DNA of 64,000 bases from Cytobacillus purgationiresistens (GTDB lineage Bacteria; Bacillota; Bacilli; Bacillales; Cytobacillaceae): assembly GCF_030813235.1 (NCBI RefSeq), contig NZ_JAUSUB010000007.1:1-64000 (forward strand), given 5' to 3'. Positions within the stretch are counted from its first letter, which is position 1. Each line of letters begins with the position of its first letter. A program made the translations under genes and the position numbers. Below, piece by piece: positions 57,876 to 64,000 of the stretch. The notes below the pieces were generated by a model. It was not told where the DNA came from, did no database searches, and saw only the letters and a list, made by a program, of their open reading frames with translations.

Positions 57876-57919
57876 CTTACATTAATATTTATTATAGCAC
57901 ACCAGCCAATCACTTACCT

Positions 57920-58132
57920 TTAAGATAACGTAATTTTTGTTCCTGGTGTCAACGTTTCATTCAGAAAATCATTTGGATCACTGCTCATGATTTGTAAAAC
58001 TCTGCAATCAGATCCCTCGACCATTTCTACGAGCAATGGAACGCCATTATGATCTATTACTCTTTGTCTGTCGAATTCTTGGCCTTCCGCTTGATAAACC
58101 AATTCATGAGGCATCATTGTATATAAAATCAT
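57920..58132 (-). CDS. ylzJ: YlzJ-like protein
   Basis: 70 residues: [14 protein letters not shown] at the N-terminus, then [20 protein letters not shown] and a PNDFLN segment. It matches the YlzJ family that always accompanies tepA in Bacillus; function unknown. The start ATG 58132 overlaps the tepA stop (ATGA), so translation is coupled. Confidence 0.88.
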   Translation of the reverse strand: MILYTMMPHELVYQAEGQEFDRQRVIDHNGVPLLVEMVEGSDCRVLQIMSSDPNDFLNETLTPGTKITLS

Positions 58133-58869
58133 TGGACAATCCCTTCATTCTCATTTTTATTCACTTCAATTAACTCCATCAACTTCTTCATTGCTGGACC
58201 TATCCCACCAACACCGTCAATTAACCCATACGTTACTGCATCCGTTCCAATAACATTGGTTCCTATATCCCTTGTTAAATTGCCTTTAGCAAACATCAAT
58301 TCCTTAAATTGTTCTTCTGCAATATTTGAATGCTTTGTAACAAAGTTAATCACGCGCTCTTGCATTTTATCCAAATATTCAAAGGTTTGCGGTACACCAA
58401 TTACCAAGCCAGTCAGTCTGATCGGATGAATCGTCATTGTAGCCGTCTCAGCAATGAAGGAATAATTACATGAAACCGCAATGGGTACACCAATTGAATG
58501 CCCTCCGCCTAAAACGATAGAAACCGTTGGCTTTGATAAAGAAGCGAGCATCTCAGAAATAGCAAGACCTGCCTCCACATCTCCTCCAACTGTATTTAAT
58601 ATCACGAGTAAGCCTTCTATTTTAGGATTTTGTTCAATGGCAACAATTTGTGGAATAAGGTGCTCATATTTCGTTGTTTTATTTTGTGGCGGAAGCTGTA
58701 GATGCCCCTCAACCTGGCCGACAATCGTTAAACAGTGTATTTTTGAGTCCTGTGAGAGCTGTGGTACATTCGTTTGGCCGAGTTGTTGGATTTTCTCCAT
58801 GAGTGGAGTTTGCTTATCATCTTTCGGTTGTTCTTGATCCCCGCCGCTCGTTTTCATATCATTTACCAT
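58129..58869 (-). CDS. tepA: TepA, ClpP/SppA-fold translocation-enhancing protein
   Basis: 246 residues. ClpP-type fold with [20 protein letters not shown], the catalytic Ser in [16 protein letters not shown] and a later His in [10 protein letters not shown]. In B. subtilis TepA was reported to aid degradation of signal peptides or protein translocation. It is cytoplasmic. ATG 58869 lies behind aagggag; the longer frame adds a hydrophobic piece that is not part of the family. Confidence 0.9.
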   Translation of the reverse strand: MVNDMKTSGGDQEQPKDDKQTPLMEKIQQLGQTNVPQLSQDSKIHCLTIVGQVEGHLQLPPQNKTTKYEHLIPQIVAIEQNPKIEGLLVILNTVGGDVEAGLAISEMLASLSKPTVSIVLGGGHSIGVPIAVSCNYSFIAETATMTIHPIRLTGLVIGVPQTFEYLDKMQERVINFVTKHSNIAEEQFKELMFAKGNLTRDIGTNVIGTDAVTYGLIDGVGGIGPAMKKLMELIEVNKNENEGIVQ

Positions 58870-59055
58870 ACCTTTTTCTCCCTTCAAGCAATATATGGTT
58901 AGTATGAGCACTGCGTAAGAATTCATTCCTCATTCATTAACAGCAACTTTGCTTTAGGGAGGGTTTTGATTATTAATTTCACGTTATTTTATATAGCTGC
59001 TTCTCTGAGCTATGATCGTGTCATTTTTCGTTCAGAGAAGCAGAAGTGATTATTG

Positions 59056-59107
59056 ATGTACGCCATTTGATATTCCTCAGACGTGAGGAATATCAAATGG
59101 CGTACAT
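59056..59107. repeat. Perfect 24-bp inverted repeat
   Basis: Left arm 59056-59079 begins atgtacgccatttgat and ends attcctca; the right arm 59084-59107 is its exact complement. The loop is gacg. There is no T tail on either strand. It lies 25 bases from the rnjB terminator. It is too perfect to be chance. Confidence 0.9.
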
Positions 59108-59127
59108 ATTTAGCACTGATAAACGGA

Positions 59128-59156
59128 AATACCACAGTCTCAATGACTGTGGTATT
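59128..59156 (-). terminator. Terminator of rnjB
   Basis: aataccacagtc / gactgtggtatt with a five-base loop; minus strand continues tttcc. Confidence 0.75.
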
Positions 59157-59163
59157 GTACATT

Positions 59164-60828
59164 CTATGCTTCCATAATAATAGGCAGAATCATTGGGCGA
59201 CGCTTTGTTTTATCATATAAATATTGATTCAAACCGTCTCTCATATCCTGTTTAATTCCTGACCAATCAAATGCTTCTCTGGCTAATTTATTCTCGACTA
59301 TTTCCTTCACCAGCTTCGTTGCTTCTACAAGAAGCTGCTCTGATTCACGAACATAGACAAAACCTCTTGTGATGATCTCAGGGCCTGCTGATATTTTCTT
59401 CTCCCTTTTGTTAAGTGTCACTACGACAAGAAGAATGCCATCTTGTGATAAAAGTTTACGATCTCTTAAAACGATGTTTCCGACATCCCCAACACCGCTG
59501 CCATCAATTAAGACATGCCCTGCAGGGATTTTTCCAGCCTGACGAAGTGCACCATTCTTAATTTCAGCTACTTCCCCTTTATCTGGGATAAAAATATTGC
59601 CCTCAGGTATTCCACAATCTTTAGCTACTTGGGCATGAGCCTTAAGCATACGATATTCTCCATGAATGGGAATAAAGAATTTTGGATTCATAAGGTTAAT
59701 CATAAACTTAAGCTCTTCCTGACTGCCATGGCTCGAAGTGTTGAAAGTACCTTTTCCGGAAATCACATTTGCACCGCTACGGAAAAGCAGGTCTACCGTT
59801 TTCGAAATGAACACTTCACTTCCTCTGATAGGTGAAGCAGCCAATAGTACATGATCGCCTTTTTTAATATTCACATGGCGATGCGCTTGTTTAGCCATTT
59901 TTTGTAGAGCATCAATTGGTTCACCTTGAGAACCTGTGATAATCACGATCACTTCATCATCGGCATATTTATTAATCTCAGCTATAGGGATAATCATATC
60001 CTCATAAACAGTTAAATAACCCATTTTTAGCGCAATATCATAAACCTTCTGCAAGCTTTTGCCTACGACAGCCACTTTTCTTTTTGTTTCAAATGCCGCA
60101 TCAAATATATGCTGGATTCGAACAAGGTCAGAAGCAAATGTAGCAGCAATCACACGTCCAGGGGCTTGGTATATTGCTTTTGTTAAATCTTTCGCTACCA
60201 ATGCTTCGGACTTCGTATAGCCTGGCTTTTCTGCTTCAGTGCTATCAGATAATAGACAAAGAACTCCTTCTTCACCGATTCTGGCCATCTTGCCAATGTC
60301 CGCTTTATAACGACTTCCAGCTGCTTGATCAAATTTAAAGTCTCCAGTATGTACAATCGCACCTTTTGAAGTATGTATACATACACCCACGCTATCTGGA
60401 ATGCTATGATTGGTTTTGAAGAAAGTTACTTCTGCTGCCCCAAATTCCAGCCTTGTATCTGAATGCACTTCAATAAGTTCTGCCTTCTCCTTAGAATCCT
60501 GCTCTTTCATCTTTGCTTTTGTTAAAGCTAAAGTCAACTTAGTTCCATATACCGGAACCTTCAAATGTCTTAAAACATAGGACAATCCGCCAATGTGATC
60601 CTCATGTCCATGAGTGAGAAAAATTCCTTGTACGCGTTCTTTTTGTTGAATTAAATAAGTTATATCTGGAATCACTGTATCAATTCCAAGCATTTCATTT
60701 TCAGGGAACATTAGGCCGGCATCGATAACAAAAATGTCTTCATCTACCTCAACGATATGCATGTTTTTCCCAAGTTCTCCTACTCCACCTAGTGCAGTTA
60801 GCTTGATGCTTTCATTCTGTCTCTTCAC
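59164..60828 (-). CDS. rnjB: Ribonuclease J2
   Basis: 554 residues, one shorter than B. subtilis RnjB. Metallo-beta-lactamase/beta-CASP fold: the zinc motif reads THGHEDHIGGL, then VHTGDFKFDQ and FIPIHGEYRMLKAH. J2 pairs with J1 in 5'-exonuclease activity. The assignment to J2 rests on its place next to tepA and dapA. Start GTG 60828 behind aggagg. Confidence 0.94.
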   Translation of the reverse strand: MKRQNESIKLTALGGVGELGKNMHIVEVDEDIFVIDAGLMFPENEMLGIDTVIPDITYLIQQKERVQGIFLTHGHEDHIGGLSYVLRHLKVPVYGTKLTLALTKAKMKEQDSKEKAELIEVHSDTRLEFGAAEVTFFKTNHSIPDSVGVCIHTSKGAIVHTGDFKFDQAAGSRYKADIGKMARIGEEGVLCLLSDSTEAEKPGYTKSEALVAKDLTKAIYQAPGRVIAATFASDLVRIQHIFDAAFETKRKVAVVGKSLQKVYDIALKMGYLTVYEDMIIPIAEINKYADDEVIVIITGSQGEPIDALQKMAKQAHRHVNIKKGDHVLLAASPIRGSEVFISKTVDLLFRSGANVISGKGTFNTSSHGSQEELKFMINLMNPKFFIPIHGEYRMLKAHAQVAKDCGIPEGNIFIPDKGEVAEIKNGALRQAGKIPAGHVLIDGSGVGDVGNIVLRDRKLLSQDGILLVVVTLNKREKKISAGPEIITRGFVYVRESEQLLVEATKLVKEIVENKLAREAFDWSGIKQDMRDGLNQYLYDKTKRRPMILPIIMEA

Positions 60829-61122
60829 GTATGTTTCCTCCTATATATCTTTCGGCCGATCAAAATCAGTTACCACTATTATACTTGAACAATGAAATCG
60901 ATGACAACCAAATTTATGCATTTAGATGGAATGCAATGGCAGTATGACCATTTACATCCACTATACGCCTATGATAAAAGAACTGATTCTTTAATAAGTA
61001 ATTAAAATTTCACACTTAATTAAGACTATATAAGTGAAAATTACGACTGCTCTTATTACTATAATATAATTTCCCAAAAAAAAATGATCATTATGTACCC
61101 ATAATCCAATCTATCCCATGTA
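60829..61122. other. Intergenic, promoter region of rnjB
   Basis: About 290 AT-rich bases; no gene. The rnjB promoter must lie here but no box stands out. Confidence 0.4.
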
Positions 61123-61168
61123 AAAAAATCCGGCGTCAAAGAAAAAATAACTGTTTCTTCAACGCCGG
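61123..61168 (-). terminator. Terminator of the dap operon
   Basis: ccggcgtcaaagaaa / tttcttcaacgccgg, a long stem with one mismatch, then a run of seven T on the minus strand. Confidence 0.9.
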
Positions 61169-61188
61169 TATGGTACATGTATTTCTTT

Positions 61189-62055
61189 TTATTTAATTAA
61201 CTCAATTAAGGCACTTCTTTCTTGCTCATTAAGCGGTACCATTGGTAAACGAACAGAGCCAACGTCCAGGCCTTTTAATTGGAGAGCCGTTTTGACTGGC
61301 ACTGGATTTGGCGCAGCAAATAACCCTTCCATCACCGGCAGAAGCTCTTGATGATACTTTGCAGCTTCTTTATAGTCTCCCTCTATATAAGCTTGAATCA
61401 TTTGTTGCAATTCATTTCCAATGATGTGGGATGCTACTGAAACGACTCCTACGCCACCAACTGACATAACTGGCAAAGCGATGCCATCATCTCCGCTATA
61501 AAGAAGAAAATCGTTATCTGTACCGGCAATGATTTTTGTCATTGCACTCAAATCTCCGCTCGCTTCTTTGACAGCAATAATATTAGGTATTTTTGATAGC
61601 TTAATAATCGTTTCCGGAGCTATGTTGATTGATGATCTGCCAGGAATATTGTAAAGCATTATTGGAAGGTTTGTATTTTCAGCAATTGCTTTAAAATGCT
61701 GGAATAATCCTTCTTGACTTGGTTTGTTATAGTAGGGAGCAACAGCCATGATAGCGTCTACACCCAATTGCTCCGCTTTTTTTGTTAATTCAATTGAAGC
61801 ATATGTGTTATTGCTACCAGTACCTGCAATCACAGGTACACGCTTGTCTGTCACTTTTACAACATGTTGGAATAGAGCAATCTTTTCTTCTTTTGTTAAT
61901 GTAGGTGACTCCCCTGTTGTTCCTGCAACCACGAGTGAGTCGGTCCCATTTTCAATCAAATGGTTAATAAGCTGTGTTGTTTTTATAAAGTCGATACGTC
62001 CATTTTTATCAAATGGCGTAACCATAGCTGTAGAAACTCTTCCGAACTGTACCAT
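61189..62055 (-). CDS. dapA: 4-hydroxy-tetrahydrodipicolinate synthase
   Basis: 288 residues. TIM barrel: AGTTGESPTL (Thr-Thr pyruvate region), Tyr in MLYNIPGRSS and Schiff-base Lys in IIAVKEASGDL. Condenses pyruvate with aspartate semialdehyde for diaminopimelate, lysine and, in spores, dipicolinate. ATG 62055 follows ggggtg; the GTG two codons earlier is an alternative. Last gene of asd-dapG-dapA. Confidence 0.97.
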   Translation of the reverse strand: MVQFGRVSTAMVTPFDKNGRIDFIKTTQLINHLIENGTDSLVVAGTTGESPTLTKEEKIALFQHVVKVTDKRVPVIAGTGSNNTYASIELTKKAEQLGVDAIMAVAPYYNKPSQEGLFQHFKAIAENTNLPIMLYNIPGRSSINIAPETIIKLSKIPNIIAVKEASGDLSAMTKIIAGTDNDFLLYSGDDGIALPVMSVGGVGVVSVASHIIGNELQQMIQAYIEGDYKEAAKYHQELLPVMEGLFAAPNPVPVKTALQLKGLDVGSVRLPMVPLNEQERSALIELIK

Positions 62056-62077
62056 TTTCACACCCCATTTATCATAC

Positions 62078-63322
62078 TTATATGTCTGTCCGTTTTATTT
62101 CCAAGGTTTCTTGTTCCAGATGAAAAGCATCATGCAAAGCATTCACCGCTTTAGGCAAGTCGTTTTGTTCAACAAGGACCCAAATCGTTGTATGGCTGTC
62201 TGCAGATTGCATAATTCTAATCCCTTGTTCTGATAGTGCTGTGACTATTTTAGAAGCGACCCCGGGAACCCCTTGCATTCCAGCCCCTACTACTGACACT
62301 TTCGCACAGGCTCTTTCCACTTTTGGCTGATGACCAAGGCGGTTCAATATACTAACAGCCTTATCAGTCATTTCCGCTGTAACAGTATAGGTCACTCCAT
62401 TGGGATAAATATTGATAAAATCAACACTTATTCCTTCTGCAGCCATCGATTTAAATACTTCGGACTGAAGATTGTATTGGTCTTTCTTTGCTAATACTTT
62501 AATCTGTGAAATGTTTGCCACATGAGCAATTCCTGTAACAGGACGTTCCTTAATATCCGCACCGCGATTATGTTTTGTTATTGAAGTGACAAGCGTGCCC
62601 AATCCGTCTGTGTACGTAGACCGAATCCGAATTGGAATCTTTGCTTGCATAGCAATTTCTACTGCCCGTGGATGAATGACTTTTGCACCTTGATATGCCA
62701 TATTACACACTTCGGTATAAGTGACAACATTCAGCGGTCTAGCGTTTTCAGCAATCCTTGGATCAGCTGTCATTATTCCTTCGACGTCTGTAAAAATATC
62801 AATCCATTCAGCATTCAATGCAGAACCTAAGGCGGCCGCAGAAGTATCACTCCCACCTCTTCCTATCGTAGTGATATCTCCATTCCGTGCAGACCCCTGG
62901 AAGCCAGCTACCACCACTATATCATTGATTTCAAGCTCCTTTAACAGACGGTCACACTTCATATCAATGATTTTTGCATTCATATGATCATGGTTAGTTC
63001 TGAAACCTGCCTGCGCACCAGTTAAAGCTGTAGCTTTGAATCCATTTTCCAGCAGCATATTCGAAAATACAACACTTGAAATAATTTCACCACAGGAAAG
63101 CAATAAATCAGTTTCACGTTTATTAATTTTAGAATCAGGCAGATTCACTAGCGATAAAAGAGTATCGGTTGCGTATGGATCACCCTTCCTGCCCATCGCA
63201 GACACAACAACTACAACCTTAAATCCTTCTAGTATGGCTTGTTTGATATGTCTTAAAGCATGAGTCCTGCCTTCTTCATTACGAACGGATGTGCCTCCGA
63301 ATTTTTGAACGACTATTTTCAT
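62078..63322 (-). CDS. dapG: Aspartate kinase I
   Basis: 414 residues. The kinase domain begins VVQKFGGTSVRNEEGRTHA and has VVVVVSAMGRKGD and TTIGRGGSDTSAAALG; two ACT domains follow from about residue 265 (ISQIKVLAKKDQYNLQSEVF, CAKVSVVGAGMQGVPGVAS). In B. subtilis DapG is the diaminopimelate-inhibited enzyme serving cell-wall and spore dipicolinate synthesis. ATG 63322 follows gaggtg. It lies 22 bases before dapA. Confidence 0.95.
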   Translation of the reverse strand: MKIVVQKFGGTSVRNEEGRTHALRHIKQAILEGFKVVVVVSAMGRKGDPYATDTLLSLVNLPDSKINKRETDLLLSCGEIISSVVFSNMLLENGFKATALTGAQAGFRTNHDHMNAKIIDMKCDRLLKELEINDIVVVAGFQGSARNGDITTIGRGGSDTSAAALGSALNAEWIDIFTDVEGIMTADPRIAENARPLNVVTYTEVCNMAYQGAKVIHPRAVEIAMQAKIPIRIRSTYTDGLGTLVTSITKHNRGADIKERPVTGIAHVANISQIKVLAKKDQYNLQSEVFKSMAAEGISVDFINIYPNGVTYTVTAEMTDKAVSILNRLGHQPKVERACAKVSVVGAGMQGVPGVASKIVTALSEQGIRIMQSADSHTTIWVLVEQNDLPKAVNALHDAFHLEQETLEIKRTDI

Positions 63323-63363
63323 TAAAACACCTCTAAAACGCTAATCTATTTGGAGTAAAGTAA

Positions 63364-64000
63364 TTATTTAACAATTCCAAGCCTAATGAGACTCTCAGCA
63401 ATTTGAACAGAGTTCCAAGCAGCACCTTTTAGAAGGTTATCAGACACAACCCACATATGGAAGCCTCTATCTTCATCCAAATCTTTGCGAATACGACCTA
63501 CAAACACATCATTCTTACCTACGCAATCAGCTGGCATCGGATAAATTTGATTGGCTGGATCATCCTGTAAGACGACCCCTGGTGCATCCTTTAATAGTTC
63601 TTTCATTTCTTGTGCACTGACGCCTTCGCTGTCCACTTCAAAATAAACGGATTCAGAATGGCCTGTTGCAATTGGCAGACGCACGCATGTCGCTGCAACT
63701 GAAAGTTCAGGCATATGCATGATTTTTTTGGTTTCATTGATCATTTTCATTTCTTCGAATGTGAAGCCATTATCTACAAATTTATCAATTTGTGGAACAG
63801 CATTAAATGCAATTTGAAAATGCTTTTTATCCCCTTTCACAGGGAGGATCTCAGGTTTGAATGCTTCACCATTAATAATTGCTTTGGTCTGTTCATTCAG
63901 TTCTTCAACAGCCGCATTTCCTGAACCGGACACTGCTTGGTAAGTAGAAACAATTACCTTATCCAAGCCGTACTGCTTCCTGACTGGTTCAAGCGCTACA
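63364..64000 (-). CDS. asd: Aspartate-semialdehyde dehydrogenase, C-terminal part (5' end outside window)
   Basis: About 211 residues are visible; the frame is still open at base 64000, so the N-terminus with the NADP site and the catalytic Cys lies beyond the window. Present are [20 protein letters not shown], the substrate-binding [20 protein letters not shown] and [20 protein letters not shown] at the C-terminus. It reduces aspartyl phosphate made by DapG; the product feeds DapA. It precedes dapG by 41 bases. Confidence 0.95.
   Translation of the reverse strand, partial: VALEPVRKQYGLDKVIVSTYQAVSGSGNAAVEELNEQTKAIINGEAFKPEILPVKGDKKHFQIAFNAVPQIDKFVDNGFTFEEMKMINETKKIMHMPELSVAATCVRLPIATGHSESVYFEVDSEGVSAQEMKELLKDAPGVVLQDDPANQIYPMPADCVGKNDVFVGRIRKDLDEDRGFHMWVVSDNLLKGAAWNSVQIAESLIRLGIVK

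Overview
The window is chromosomal DNA of a low-GC, endospore-forming Firmicute of the family Bacillaceae (Bacillus in the broad sense). The evidence is the conserved order ynbB-hflX, spoVK, hfq-miaA, mutS-mutL, cotE, ymcA-miaB, spoVS-ymdB-rny, recA-cinA-pgsA, ymfM to ymfF, spoIIIE, tepA, rnjB and asd-dapG-dapA. This closely parallels the corresponding region of Bacillus subtilis. Nearly all of these core genes lie on the minus strand.

Layout. Positions 1-10.8 kb are accessory. They hold the end of a collagen-like exosporium protein and a second DUF4183 protein, several very small genes (Spo0E-like, YjcZ-like, Cys-rich and exported peptides), and debris of mobile DNA: an ArpU-like phage regulator fragment, the 3' catalytic end of a group II intron, and a tyrosine integrase broken by a stop and frameshifts. 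Two related copies of a probable small structured RNA and two related, independently frame-broken small genes also lie here. From 10.9 kb the core begins: glnR-glnA with its GlnR-type operators, ynbB-hflX, a TRIC-type channel, spoVK, hfq-miaA, mreBH, mutSL, a triple-VOC protein and cotE. Next to cotE is a decayed three-gene cluster on the opposite strand. Then come ymcA-miaB, a 15-copy 51-bp tandem repeat, korAB, a dipeptidase, spoVS, ymdB, rny, recA, cinA, pgsA, the ymf genes, a nucleoside ABC transporter (nupNOPQ-like) with its GntR regulator, spoIIIE, ylzJ-tepA, rnjB and the dapA-dapG-asd lysine/diaminopimelate genes (asd cut by the window end).

How the genes work together. The core part combines sporulation (spoVK, cotE, spoVS, spoIIIE, DapG/DapA feeding dipicolinate), RNA turnover and modification (RNase Y with YmcA, RNase J2, MiaA, MiaB, Hfq, YmdB), DNA repair (MutS, MutL, RecA) and nitrogen assimilation (GlnR, GlnA). 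The ymfF-ymfH-ymfI group matches the known EF-P modification genes.

I did not find a clear new defence or metabolic system. The most interesting unexplained signals are the two-copy small RNA candidate, the 51-bp repeat array, a perfect 24-bp inverted repeat beside rnjB, the decayed cluster beside cotE and a palindrome pair around the nup genes. All functional names come from sequence recognition by eye; no database search was run.
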